64,000 bases of DNA from Paralvinella palmiformis (GCA_025642065.1 JAODUP010000417.1:23501-87500), one strand, 5' to 3'. Positions 36,298 to 49,345 are shown, counted from the stretch's first letter. A program made the numbers and translations. The notes: a model not told the origin generated them from the letters alone.

Positions 36298-36505
36298 ATC
36301 CGGGTCAGTATGTGAGATAGTGGGTCAGTGAGTGAGTGAGTGAGTGTGAGTGAGTGAGCGTTTGAGTGAATCAGTGGACGAATGAGTGAGTTGGTGGGTG
36401 TGTGTGAGAGTAAATCAATCAATGAGTGAGTAAGTAACTGAGTAAGGCAGACTGAGTAGGGTAGACAATAAATGAGTGAGTCGGTTAGTGATTGAGTGAA
36501 TGACT
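36298..36505. repeat. Degenerate (GTGA)n tetranucleotide array
   Basis: GTGAGTGAGTGAG core near 36325-36355 with scattered GAGT/GTGA variants to about 36505. Confidence 0.92.
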
Positions 36506-37699
36506 ATCGTTTGGGCTCGTAGCTGTTTTCACTTAAAACAACTTGCTGGCTAGGATGACATAATCAAGTACGTGTTTATTATTGGTGGATAAGATAATCC
36601 CCGGAGACACTTCGCGAAATGAAATTTTCAAGCTCGGTGTTCTTCTGTATGCGTCAAATAACTATAGCATTATTCAACGTAACTAGTAAGCAAATGTGAA
36701 TTGCTTCACAAAATACACAGATTATTATTAGATGGTCTGGAAGGGTCATCTCATGTGTTCTTCAATGTTCTTGTCCCCTTTAATTAAATGTATTCAACGT
36801 GAAGTAGACAGAGGGAAATATATTCCAAACAGTTCAAAGGCCAACCATTCTGTTGTTGTCGTCCGGTCTTTGTGCGCTATGTAGTGCGACAGTGTCGCTT
36901 AGGGCACTACTTATTGCAACAGCTTCTTTTGTTTGCCTATATGGGATTTCTTCGCCCAATACTGATAACATGGACGTGTTGTAACCAGAGCCGTAAGTTA
37001 GATTACTCTGTTCGTCTGACTCTTCCAGCTTCATTTGCCTTGTGTGGCTCAATGATTCAGTCTGTAGGATGTCATAAATCTAATCAGGGTGCCTGTATAA
37101 CTGTCACCATCAACTTATCTGCTTCTCGACTTCTCTGTATTCTTGTCGCTATGTTTGTTGTTATCTTATTACTAACTTATGTAACTATTTATATGTTTGT
37201 GTATATAGTATTTTAATGAGTATACGTATGTATGCTTTATGTATGAATCTGTGGATGTAAGAACATATTATATATGCATATTATTGATTTACGCAAACAA
37301 GAATGAATTATAAATAAATTATTAGGAATGGTTATTAGCGTTTCGCAAACTACCGAAATTACTGACACACACAAACCACCTAAGGTCATTTTCATTATCA
37401 ACTACCCAAACACCAAGAAATCATACCACAATCCTAGACTTCGTCGATAGGGGGAAAAACGCCAATGTTGATGAAAATAGTTTTGATGGTAACATTTATA
37501 TCTGATTAAAACAACAGGCCCCTGGTACTATTTATAAGAGATAAAGTACTAACATGAGATATAAGTGCAATATAACTATCAATTAATTAGTTCCAGTTAA
37601 CTCGTTATTAGTGATATTAGTGGTTTATAATCGCTATGTAAATAAATATATTATGGACGATATATATCGGGGGTTGAGGCGTATGTGTATGTGCACGAG
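36506..37699. other. No gene recognised
   Basis: Frame 36872-37216 (+) encodes 114 residues with a hydrophobic C-terminal stretch (LLCILVAMFVVILLL), overlapping an antisense frame. No family recognised, and I cannot tell it from chance. Confidence 0.45.
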
Positions 37700-37740
37700 A
37701 GTGCGCGCGCGTGTGTGTGTTTATGCTTGTGTGTTTATGC

Positions 37741-37776
<36 letters not shown>

Positions 37777-37830
37777 GCCTGCGTGCATATGTGTATGTAT
37801 GTTTGTGTGTGTGTGCGCGCGCGCATAAAC
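37700..37830. repeat. (GT)n tract with GCGC ends
   Basis: GT runs with TATGCTTGTGTGTT units, flanked by GCGCGCG on both sides. Confidence 0.95.
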
Positions 37831-38280
37831 TAATAATCAAATACCGCAAAACCAAAACTAAGGAATATATATACATTATAGCTCAATATTACTTTAAATG
37901 AAATAACTTATTCGTATAGTGTGCTTTTGCTTAAATACCATAAACTAAACTAAATTAAAACATGGCATTAGTATGTAAATTGCAAATATCTATTATGATG
38001 TAAGGTACTAAGCCATTTAAACCAGATATCACTTTTTGACTTCTAATTGAAATACCGACTAAATAACATTACTTGCAGTCATAACCAAAATAAAATTACA
38101 AATTGGTACATTTAAATTTAAAGAGATGTTAACATTCACGTTCAGAATGATGGAATTAGGACAAAAGAGATTTAGCACATTTATAGCTTCATGTACATAG
38201 ACACTGACATATAGGCATGTTGGAAAAGAAGCAGCATAGCTTACATTCTTAATATTATATTTAGCATACGGAATATGAGA

Positions 38281-38400
38281 ATTATAATAACAATGAATTT
38301 ATTTCCAATTTACACAGAGATATATTTACAATTTAAATAAAATACAGCAATAATTACTTAAATGTGGCAAACTGAGGGACATATGTAACAAAAGAGCTAT
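38281..38400 (-). mobile_element. LINE 3' UTR fragment (family C)
   Basis: Minus strand reads TTGTTACATATGTCCCTCAG, TTTGCCACA, TAAATTGTAAATATA and GTGTAAATTGGAAATAAATT, then CATTGT, collinear with 25976-26110 on the plus strand. Confidence 0.55.
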
Positions 38401-38936
38401 TATTATTATTATTCAGTAACTAAACGAATGTAGTAATTTCCCGCAGACAAGCTTTCTAGACATAACTGTTTGTTGGGTTTTGACGGTATTCTGCATATAA
38501 TCAATTCATTCAAACATTGTAATCTATTATCTAATATTTTCAAGAACAAATTTGAAAAATATTTACTGACCTAGTGATAATAATATGAAAATCTATCATA
38601 ACATTGACTGTTACAGTTCGACAAGAATGATAACTATTATATTAGTGGGACAGCATAGCTTGAAATATTAAACCAGTTGTTCTTTTTGTGATACAAACAC
38701 TAAATATTGCAGATGTGTTGACATATATCTTGGGAGTAAAACTGAATATTGGAACATAGCAAATTAACACGCATGTGGCCGTGGCAGCCATTTTCCAAAA
38801 TGCTCAATAGTGCTAGGTCAAACCATTTTAAATCATTGAATTCGAATGCAATAATGAAAATATTTGAGATTATGATAACCCTGAGAGATAAATAATTAAT
38901 TACTCAATCATAATTTCTCTTTAAAAATTATTTTAA

Positions 38937-39276
38937 TATATATATATATATAAAAAACATAAACAAACAAACACCCACCCCAAGTCAATACATAACTAAA
39001 AACACAAAACACACACCAAAAAAAAACACACACACACACAAAACATACACACAAAAAAAAAAATAAAAAAAAAAAAAAATATATATATATATAAATATAA
39101 AATATAAAAAAAAAATAAATATAAACTATAGAAAAACCCCAAAACAACCACCAGACATTAAGTCACTCACAAAAAGCACACATCTTCACTTCCAAATCCC
39201 TCACACACTTTACTCACCCCCTTTCAACTCCTCACTCTTTTAATCCCCCCACCATTCCCCCCCTTCATTTGCACAT
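38937..39276. repeat. G-depleted A/C-rich low-complexity tract
   Basis: About 340 bases in which the plus strand has almost no G: AT run, CAAACAAACA, ACACAC, poly-A interrupted by T, then CT/AC-rich pieces such as CTCACACACTTTACTC and TAATCCCCCC. Strand asymmetry this strong differs from all its neighbours. Confidence 0.9.
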
Positions 39277-39867
39277 TGACAGAAATACTCATTGCATTTG
39301 ATCAAATAACACAAGTCATAAGATCATCTCTCTTGGATTTAGTTTTCATTTAATTTGCTATATCAGTACAAAGTTTCAGTTCACGGATACCATCCTTAGC
39401 TATTGTGTCATATAGTTATCTAATTGATTTGTATTTCTTATTTGCCTTATTGCAACGGGCGAACCGTAACATTTTTCAAATGGTGATTTTTAACAGCAAG
39501 AATATTTCACACACCCAAAAACATTGAAACCAAACATCGACAACTATGCTCATTTCTATTGTTGTGATGGATGTCGACCCTTTTGAGGCTGTTTATTGTG
39601 TTGAAGTAAATGGATTTAATTTAGCTGTGATCTTCGCATATACGTTAAGAATTGTTGCCGTCACCCATTAGAAGTCATCATTAGTATGCGTCATGGACCG
39701 GTGTAAATTCTGTGAACGAAAAACACATACAAATGCACGAGACAGTACTGGCAATAATAACAGGAATTACTGCAACAATACATTCTTTCTCCGCCTCTTC
39801 ATCATTAAAGTCTCTAGATCATCACTACCAGTAGAAGGATTTTTGGTATTATGAAGATATTTTTTGT

Positions 39868-39868
39868 G

Positions 39869-39936
<68 letters not shown>
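39868..39936. repeat. (ATT)n microsatellite
   Basis: About 23 perfect TTA units. It could be a LINE or SINE tail, but no element body was recognised next to it. Confidence 0.97.
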
Positions 39937-42900
39937 GTAGCCATCATCGTTAATATTTGTAATTATACTAGTGGAGTGGCAAAAGTAATAGTAGCCATAC
40001 CTTTAGATTTTAAATGCAAGAATTCAAAAGCAATTCTCTGAACTATATTTGAAACTGTTTGCAATGATATATTTACATTATGTGAATGTTAATAAATGAT
40101 ATCTAGCAACAGAGAAACGAAATTTATTAAAATGATTATACATTAGTAGAACAATGATCAAACATAAGTTAAGGATGTATCCTGAATTCAGACAATGGTA
40201 ATTTAATTCAGAGTGGAATAGGGTAGTGACAACATTAAGAGTAAGATAAATAATATTTATCAACAGTATCAGAATCAGCAGTATCAGCAGCAGCATTATT
40301 ATTATCATCGTCGTCATCATCATCAGCATCATCATCATTATCAAAGCGGTAACAATCTACTAAAATTTATGCTGCTGCAGACTCACGGTTATTAATATTA
40401 CAACCAGCAAACAATTACTTTCATGATCGTATTGTGAATTAATTTCAAGGTAACTGTATTATTGGTTTCATAAGAATGTGCCTCAAAGATGGCTTACAAA
40501 ATTCACAAAACAAATTCCGTCTTATGTTTTAAGAAATGCAGTTAGATTCTTTAAGCTGCATAAATGGATCAATAAGATTTGCAAAAAAATCGGTTATTCA
40601 GAATTCATAAAATATTTATTTTACTAATAATATTTTAGAGAACAAAAGGATTAAAAGTTTCAATTTTCAAATTTATTCTTATAAAATACTGCAATTTGTT
40701 AACAAAGCAAATTGTTTCATTACCGTTATCACTAATACAATTAAGCGATTTCTTGGTTAACGGAGATTAATAACTTATTTAATTTGGACGAAGTAAAAAT
40801 AATATAATCTTGTGAGTTCCGCAGTTAATTGGATTACTCTTCTCTGTTTATCACATCAAAAGGAAAGACACGAAGCTTGCCTGTCAAAGTTTCCGCGTTG
40901 TATTTAACCAGGTAAGTTTGGCCATTTTCTAGCACTGGATAGCGTAAAGTATATTAAGGGATATAAGGGGATAGCATTGCTCAGAAGACATCTGCATTAT
41001 TATCATTATAATCATTCCTTGTAATAGCAATACCAACTGTTTAACCACTAAGTAACAGAGAATCAACCGAATGAGAAGTAATCAAATATATTACGAAACT
41101 ATGAACTAATCTAGTAATGTTGCTTTTGATAGAAATATACACATACATGAGTAGAATTCATAAAAAAACATATGCAATATACTTATATACAAGGAAACAG
41201 TTTTTCCTACACAAGCCAATGTACTCAAATGAACAAAAGTTCAGCCTTTTACTGTAATTTGTTTATACTTGATAACGTTGATTAGCTATCATCAAAGCAC
41301 TACAACTAAAGTGCATTCGCTTACTACAGCTTCATATTCTGGGAGATAGTTGTCTTTTCAGTACTTGCTAATACACTGACTATTTACTTTCAAAATTTAT
41401 TTACCACCTTTTTGTAATTTGAAATCCAAGTCTAGTTATACAAATTGAATTACTGCGAGAAATAGCTCTTACGAACACATTCCACCCACACGCTATATTG
41501 TTAACTAATCTTGAAAACTATCGTGAATACAATGCAAGTCCCTCAAATAATGATATTATGTATTAGTGTTACTTACTCAATTATAAATATCTAGTGTTAT
41601 TATATCCCTATTAAATAAACAATCAAGAATATTTCCAGAAATAAATTTAGTAATCAATCGAGAATTGCATTTTAATCGCCGTAGCTATTCAAAGACGTGA
41701 TCACGGCGGAATAATTACCACTTATCGATTGATAATTTATTAATTATAATTTCAACGTGGCTGTTATGAATTCATCCTATTGTTTACATGATTGATTTGG
41801 TTCTCATGCAAACAAGCCAGATACATAATATTGGCTACCAATTGCCCTTTCATATGTTATTCGCATTGTAACATTATACCTGCCTCATTCAACTAACCAT
41901 CGGTATACCTGCAAGTCTATGTAACACATAATATAATTAGCACATTAAGGCAATGCATCGTTGGCAAATCTTTATGAAATCTTCCTAACGACAAAGACCT
42001 TTACGTTGTTCTTTTCACCAGCCATATGATGTAGATATACATTTTGTATGTACTTGTTATGATAGAAGAGGGCATTATATGTTATTGTTCGTAAGCATCA
42101 GTTTAAGCTACTTGCCATGAAACTGATTAGATCCACTGCAAAATATTCATACATTATGGGTGGTTAAAAGCATACAAATAGTAACATTATTCGTCAATAA
42201 ACCTAGCTAATATAGATCAAAGCCTACTGGCGTTGACAAAAAGCCAGGTGGAAATTGTCGTCTACAAAATAATACAACCGAATATTCATAATAATGCTCT
42301 CTGTGGGCTACAGCTTTCAGTGAAAGATACTTACAAAGGCTGAGTTATTAATGTTATTTTACTTGGTACGTGTAACTGTAATTACGCTGTTCAAGAGCTC
42401 ACGGAAGGATAAATATGCCAAAACGCTAATAAATTTAATTTGGTATGAAGGAAATTGTACTAATCTGGATAGTACCATGTTTCATCGACTTAACTCAATA
42501 TATCTTATTAGTCAATAAAATATTTTCAGAGATATTCATCTTTTCGGTATACCAATGAATCAATGTATGTACCATAAGCCGTTCGTACGAATATTTAGCG
42601 GCCTCATATTAAATCAACAAAGGCCATCCCTTAGATAATGTTACAGGAAAACAATCGAGTAATACATTGCTTCCCTAAATTTGAAGATAAAGGACATTTT
42701 ATCACAAATAATATGCTTATTATATTCTAGGTAAAGTGCAATATTAATTAATATCACATAACTGTTACTATTCAAAAATAGTACCAAACTAATAAGATAT
42801 CTTCCGAATGTTGGATATTGCTAACAAATAATACATGAGGTAATCTGTTCAGAGAGGTTGTATTGGTTGCGGATATGTCAAAGCTTAATTATGTCCGATT

Positions 42901-43079
42901 ATCATTGCAATGAAAGGAATTTGAATGAGCAGCAAAACAACTAAATTTAACCTATCAATGTATTAGATAATGTTCTCGAAGAAAGAAACAAAGAGTAGTG
43001 GAGATAAGTACTCCAGTTATCAACTAAGCAGCATGGAGGTTATTCGAAATAATACAAACGTAATGAAACAGTCAAGTCT
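39937..43079. other. No gene recognised; (AGC/ATC) trinucleotide tract 40254-40340
   Basis: Over 3 kb of AT-rich DNA without motif, ORF or repeat homologue, apart from a CAG/CAT/ATC trinucleotide stretch. Confidence 0.6.
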
Positions 43080-43260
43080 TAAGTAATAGTAACAGTAGAG
43101 GAAGTGGTAATGGTAAGAGTAGTAATAGAAGAAGTAGTCGTAGTGATAGTAATATAAATAGTATCAGGAGAAACAAAAAAATAAATAAAAGTAGTAGTGG
43201 TGGCAGTAGTAGTAGTGGTTGTGGCCATAGTAGTGGAAATAGTAGCAGTATTATCTTGAA
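43080..43260. repeat. Degenerate (AGT/AAT)n trinucleotide tract
   Basis: AGTAGTAGT, GTAATAG and GGTAATGG variants. The overlapping frame rich in Leu/Thr is repeat-coded. Confidence 0.85.
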
Positions 43261-43464
43261 ATTGTAGTTGAAATGTAAGAATCTCGCTGATAGAATGGTT
43301 GAAGCATGTTTCAGTAGCACTTCCTCCTCGTTTAATATAACCCATGTGTGATCACTGCAGAGGCTAAATAGATCAAACCCACACTCATTAACTACTCGTT
43401 TCGTACACCCAGAGAAACCCTTTCGCTGTTTGGAATACATTACTTATAATTATATTATTTTCCT

Positions 43465-43665
43465 CTTTGACCCGATAGGTTTGTCATTCTACAGAGCCAC
43501 TGAAAAGTTTAAATGATGGCATTTTTCCAATAGATTTACTGCTTTATTTTCGAAATTATAATTTTTCTCTTTGAGACGAGAACTTCGAGGTTCTACAGAG
43601 CCACTGAATAACACAAATGATTGCGTTTTTCCAATTGGTTTACTGTTTTCTTTTCGAATTGGTAA
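43465..43665 (+). repeat. R4: two tandem units of about 105 bp
   Basis: Both units carry TCTACAGAGCCACTGAA, AAATGATxGC and TTTTTCCAAT, then TTTACTG and TTTTCGAA. A third, diverged unit with ACCACTGAATGTCACAAA and TTCGGTTGGTTTA lies at 46670-46760. Confidence 0.85.
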
Positions 43666-44307
43666 AACGACTTAGCCCAGTGAATACATGTATTTTAATC
43701 CCATAACAAAACACTCTAAACACATCCTTCAACAACAAAAAGTAGATGGTGCATGTGGCATAAGGCTAGGCGAGACACGAACTATAGTAAGGTGGTTAAG
43801 ACAAGCTGGTTAGTGAGTTCTTAATAAAATCATGTTATCGTTCAGCATCTACCTCCCAATGATAAATATAGACGCTCCAAATAAACAAAGGTTTAGATAA
43901 TGGTTGATTCGTATTGTGAGGTAAATGTTGTCCCTTGCCGCCGTTAGTAATGTTTGCCTCCAAATGGATGACGTTCAGACAGCAATTAAAAGAAATAGTT
44001 TTAAATGAAGTAGCAATAGTTAATGTGAGAAAGAAACTGATATGTGATACAAACACAGATAACTCCATCAACATACTGTGCTGAGACGTGCTGAATCCCG
44101 CTCTACCCGTGCTATTAGTTAAGTTGAGGTAGACAACCGAGCTCAATGTTTCTCGTCTTAAGAAGGATGTGAAGATTGAAAACCCAGTTTGATCCTGTTC
44201 CGTCACAATGTTACTAGAATAGCGCTAAGTCGATTGGCGGACAGTGCGACAGCGGGATCCCATTACTTCAATGACTAACTGGTTGAGAGAAAGGATAAAG
44301 TATAAAG
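43666..44307. other. No gene recognised
   Basis: A minus-strand frame at 43835-44206 encodes 123 residues of ordinary composition with one hydrophobic stretch (FFLTLTIATSF). It is among the longer non-repetitive frames here, but no domain is recognised and there are no supporting splice or homology signs. Confidence 0.4.
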
Positions 44308-44308
44308 A

Positions 44309-44371
<63 letters not shown>
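44308..44371. repeat. (AT)n microsatellite
   Basis: About 60 bases of perfect AT. Confidence 0.97.
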
Positions 44372-44377
<6 letters not shown>

Positions 44378-44514
44378 ATACTGATAGCATCCGAATGTGT
44401 GCTCCGTATCTGTCGGTGATGCTCATAAGCAATGTAACTATCTGTTAATTAGTTATATTGAATAGGGTAGACTATTAGTTTTTTGGCTTCGAGAATGGAG
44501 TAATATTTATAAAC

Positions 44515-44672
44515 ACCATTGTAAATAAAGCTGTATAAATAATATGTAATATAATAATACCCCAAATGATATGCATGTAAAAAAGCTTGTAAGTGATTAA
44601 AAGATAATATTTATTTATATGTGAAAGCAACCTTGAACGAGTGTGTTTTTAGAACAGATTTAAAATTTAAAA
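44515..44672 (-). mobile_element. L2-like LINE 3' end fragment (A5)
   Basis: Minus strand encodes FKSVLKTHSFKVAFTYK and a stop, then the 3' UTR with ATTTGGGGTATTATTATATT and ACATATTATTTATACAGC, as in A1 and A3. The final ATT tail is not seen. Confidence 0.85.
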
Positions 44673-44799
44673 TTAATGTTATAATCAGGTGGGGACGAAG
44701 GAATTATGCAACAAAGTATGTTTCAATATTTATTGCACAACCAGGTGCAGTGATAATTATTTTCAATTAGATTCTCATCAGTCATGGGGTAGTCGTAAT

Positions 44800-45215
44800 A
44801 AATTACAATCGATTACATGATCTCAGATAATCGTAATCATAATACAAAATTCCGGATGCATTGTAATCGTAATAATAATCGATTACATTGTAAATGTAAT
44901 AGTAATCTGTATCTATACCCATGAAACGATGAATGACATTTTTTTTTGTTTCTATTCTGGTTGGAATATCGTATTTGTTGATGTTTCATCGCCTATTGTA
45001 TACATATGTTAAATTAATAGGCCAAGAACCTTTCGATAAAAAGCTAAAATTATTTGTAGGGATAGAAAATGGATTCTCTCTAGACGAATGTAACATAAAA
45101 GCGGTTGGGATTACATTAGGCCCATTAGGTCTAGTTAAATGTGAGCTGAGTGAAAATGCATATATAGCGATTAGTGAACTGGAACATTAATCATAATAAT
45201 CGGATTACTCTCCAT
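44800..45215. mobile_element. Possible small DNA transposon with GATTAC-rich ends
   Basis: AATCGATTACA twice (near 44807 and 44876), with TAATCGTAAT and TAATAGTAATC units at 44800-44915, and AATAATCGGATTACTC at 45197-45212. GATTAC clusters of this kind mark the ends of some hAT-like elements. Between them lies a frame (44933-45190) encoding 85 residues with an N-terminal hydrophobic segment and no recognised domain. Confidence 0.35.
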
Positions 45216-46669
45216 ATATAATAATATAATGTAAATTTAAAAATAAATCTGCAACTATTAGATCATTGGTAACATGATGTCTAACCAGCCATGATGTTGC
45301 TAAAATCAAGGCTGGTTGGATGGCTTATATTATTGCACACTGGTTGAGATGGGAGTAAAGACATATGTTGTTATTTTATTTACATATGTCATACCTATGA
45401 TATACAACTAGTCAGTAAATGTATTTGACTAAATGTATCCAAAGCGGAAAACCTTATTCTCCCTTAATACAAGAGTTGTAGAGTTTTGTCCAAGTTCAAT
45501 ATAAGATAAATAGGGTTCTTTCTAATGTATTCTGTAGAGAGTAGAATCTTTCGTTGTAAGATATGTAGAAACTCGTATATAATATCATACTCTTGGTGTT
45601 CAAAAGCAGTCGAATTCATCATGCAGGTTCATCTCTTCTCAAATAAGTTACAGACAACCTGATGAAATAATGGCTAACATAATGCGAAATGAACCGCATT
45701 AGTACAAGCCATTGTAATATTTAAACGTGAACTTAGCAACATCTACTATCCTTCTACGTCCTCTTTAGCTCCGACAAAGGGGCTACCTACGGTGCAAAAT
45801 ATTGTTTCACGTTTGTGCCATGCACTGCAAAAGGCGTAACTGAAAGAAGAAAAAAAATCAGCTGTATTATTTATATCCCATATGGTTCAGATCAGCATTT
45901 AATATATTGTTTTGCACTTTCTAAGAGAAGAGGGCCATATACACGATTTAATCTAAAACTATATAGCAGTGATAAACATTGCTTGGTCATATTAAACCAT
46001 ATTTTGTAAGATTCTCAAAATCCCACGTTTTGAATTACCTTATTTATGATATTTATAAGTGTGTTTGTCTATTCATGCAGATGTTATGATAATTGTTTTG
46101 AATGTAAAGTTTCTTAGATTATTTCAAATAAATTAATACCCTATAAAATACCATTATAACATATTATATTAGATAATAGATCAAATATATGTGAACTCGC
46201 AATTAAATTATCTAAGTATTATAACGTTATTAGTCGCTGGTATTATTACATATACTATCAATTAAAACTATGAACTGCCTGGAAATTACAGGATCCACTA
46301 TTTTAACAAATACTTATATATTTCGGCGTAGGATAGAGATATCCATCCAATCGGTGTAATGTTCATGTTACGGTTTCAAAATAAAGTGTAAATAATCAAT
46401 AAACCTACGTAATTACAAAATTAATCACAAATAACAATAACATGCATAATGAAGTTGATGATGATTACGATTATATTGCATATTGAAATTAAAATTAAGA
46501 ACAACATTGAGATCGAGTAATTATATACTCGAGTTGTGATGAGTGCGGTGAGTAAATATGCCGAACACTTAGCCATTCATTTTCATTGTCCTTCGTTCCT
46601 CAAGAACATCTTTGATGGAATATAATATTATGCGTTTTAGTTAAATAATAATAGCATATGCTACTTTGG
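45216..46669. other. No gene recognised
   Basis: AT-rich, no motifs. Confidence 0.55.
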
Positions 46670-46760
46670 CCAGAGATTCGTCATTACGGCGAACCACTGA
46701 ATGTCACAAAAGGTTGTATTGTTCGGTTGGTTTAATATATTTTCCTCAATGTATTTGTCT
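46670..46760 (+). repeat. R4-related single unit
   Basis: Diverged copy of the 43465-43665 units (see there), 3 kb away in the same orientation. Confidence 0.55.
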
Positions 46761-47555
46761 TACAAATATTTAACACGTTACACCAGTTATAGGAATTCAC
46801 AAAACAAACCATTTTAATTGTGGAACTTATCACTGGTGTTTATGTGAAATGTTAAATAAATTGAAACTATTCTGCGCTCCAAAGTTACATGTATCTGGAC
46901 TTGATTATTATGCCAAGTCTGTGCAGTTCGTGTGTCTAGCATCCAAAACATTGGCAGGGCTTCCTCACTGATCTCTTAAAGAATGAGGTTTAGGGAATAA
47001 ATGTGCTCTAATACTATACCAACAAACCCAGACTGTATTTATTAAAGCTTATCTTCAACATTTGATTTAGTTATATCATTATATTAAGTGATGCACATAC
47101 ATTAGGAAGAATCCAATCACCAGCTTGTCAGCTTTGTCTTTTTACGGTTCAACATCTAACCGGTAATGCTATACACCGAAGCTCCACAACAGCTGAGTTT
47201 CGATGGTTGTTGACGCCCATATCAGTCTAATACATTTTTGCTATTGCTAAATTTGTTTCTCCCTACAAATGCATTCCGCCAATCCTACAACCAGTCATAT
47301 AGTTAACTGAATCATCAATACATGGTGTAAGTGAATAGCTGAGCGGTTTACACTCCTCTTCAGTCTCACCTATAGTACATGGTCGATGGACATCTCAGAC
47401 AACTCACAGCAGGTAACTCGATTCGAACCGTTAAAGTGTGTTAGTTCATAGTTATCTTAAAACATTTTAAATCAGCAAAACTTAATTTTTGCAAAATGTT
47501 TCAGGCTTAAACCATTCAGAGTATAATGGTCTTTTTAGTAGAAGGTGATAATCAC
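46761..47555. other. No gene recognised
   Basis: AT-rich with a slightly less AT-rich patch at 47100-47420. No motif. Confidence 0.5.
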
Positions 47556-47557
47556 GA

Positions 47558-47715
47558 GGAAGATGATGATGATCTTATTGGTGATGGTAGTTGTGATGAT
47601 GATGATGATGACGACAACGACGGTGATGATGATGATGATGATGATGATGACGACGGCGACGACGACGATGATGATGATGGTGATGACGATGATGATGATA
47701 ATAATAATAATAATC
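47558..47715. repeat. Degenerate (GAT/GAC)n trinucleotide array
   Basis: About 150 bases of GAT, GAC and GGT units ending in (AAT)n. The frames read poly-Asp or poly-Met and are not genes. Confidence 0.95.
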
Positions 47716-48940
47716 AGGATTATAAGTATCAATACGTGCCAGTCAAGGTAGATTTTTAAATACATGCTACGAAATATTAAACATATGACTATAATTAACA
47801 ACAAAACAAACGGGACATTTGACTGAATGGATGGACAAATCACTTTTTTAGATACCATATATCATGCAGAGAATGTCAAGTTAACTTTAGGATAATATAT
47901 TAATATGCTGTTAGTAAAACATTGAAATGAATACGAGGTCAGCAGTGTTTCATTTGTTGTGTTCAGTGTTGTCAGGATTTAGATAGTATGGCACTTAATG
48001 GAGCAAGTTACCATTTGTAAATGTTTTATAGTTAATCGTTTGTAACCAATCTCATTAAATCATCCCTTTATCATTAATTCCTATTCCTAGTCTCCTTAAT
48101 GCAGTGAAACATGCATTGCCTACCAGGCCTAGTCGCATACGTTCACTACACTGGATAAGGCATTTTCTTACTAATAACATGTTTATTGTCCCTTATATCA
48201 GTACCCGAAGCAACGGGTGTTTTTGTCTAGTATAGCTCGCTATCAAATTGTTAACAATATGTAATTATCTTAAAGGAAACACCCACTCTCATACACACGC
48301 ACATACACAAACACACGCACGAACATACAAACATACACTCGCACAAGCACTCTGATCCACTACTCTCTATCTATGTATCAGTATTGAAGCCAATATATGG
48401 TTGTGTATTCAATCTACTATCAAACCTGTCGTTTATATTATTTGACGTAATTCACGTTCTGATTACGTACAAATTATAAAATCGCCATTCTAAAACTGCA
48501 GTTTTCCAATCCTAATTACGCAAGTTCAGCAATAGCATTATATGTACTGAATTGGAATGGCCATCATTTGAAATGACCTTCGGCGTCATTGAGCGAGTCT
48601 TAAGATTTAGGCAACCCGATCAAAGTAATATTAGTTTTGTCTTTCATGTTGAACAATCGCTTAAAATTAAGCTATTTAGGTTGTCATTGGTCTAAGTTGC
48701 GTTTGATTCATGTGTCTTGTTTCTTGTGACTGTGAAACTGTTTTTTTCTCCTTGATCTACTTTACTTAAGGTGTCATTTACAGTACTTCTTTCTACTGGC
48801 TGGCTGGATGTAATTCAATTTCGGGGTTTGGGGACAAAACGGCTACGAGATTGAGTGATGCTTATATGTTGTTGTTCATAGGGAAAATATCGTAATGTAT
48901 ATGGCGAGAAAGAACATTTTCAACTAGTTGGAACTATGCA
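47716..48940. other. No gene recognised; AC-rich 48276-48350
   Basis: AT-rich DNA with a degenerate ACAC/CGCACA tract near 48280-48350. Confidence 0.55.
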
Positions 48941-49018
48941 ACGGCGCTTTATTAAATATACATTATTATTCTTATTATTATTATTTTTATTATTATTATC
49001 ATCATCATCATTATTATC
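48941..49018 (+). mobile_element. Very short L2-like LINE 3' tail (A6)
   Basis: GGCGCTTTATTAAATATACA followed by an imperfect (ATT)n run matches the last ~30 bases plus tail of A3, and no other part of the element. It looks like an extremely 5'-truncated insertion. Confidence 0.6.
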
Positions 49019-49169
49019 TAAACCCATGAGAAACAAATGTAGAATGATATATTCCTTTGTTAATCCTTGCTTTTGGGAAGACATCATTTGTGTATTTGAG
49101 GTAAAGCACTTGAGATAATATAATACTTGTGCGCGTTTACCTCCATATGTGTGAATGATTGTAAGTGTT

Positions 49170-49242
49170 TGCATGTGTATGTACGTGTGTATTTGCGTAC
49201 GTTTGTGTGTGCGTGAGAACGTTCATACGTTTGCGCGTGTGC

Positions 49243-49281
<39 letters not shown>

Positions 49282-49345
49282 AGTGTGTGGGGGTGAGAGA
49301 GAGAGAGAGAGAGAGAGAGTATATATGTGTGTGTTTCTGTGTGTG
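49170..49345. repeat. GT / AT / GA compound microsatellite
   Basis: TGCGTxxGT units, AT at 49244-49276, GA at 49296-49318, then GT. Confidence 0.95.

Noticed and set aside
43835..44206. 123-codon minus-strand frame as a gene
   Set aside because: Ordinary composition but no recognised domain, no splice context and no homologous copy; frames this long occur by chance over 64 kb.
47526..47759. 77-codon frame encoding mostly aspartate
   Set aside because: It is a translated GAT/GAC microsatellite; the antisense and other frames are equally open and repetitive.
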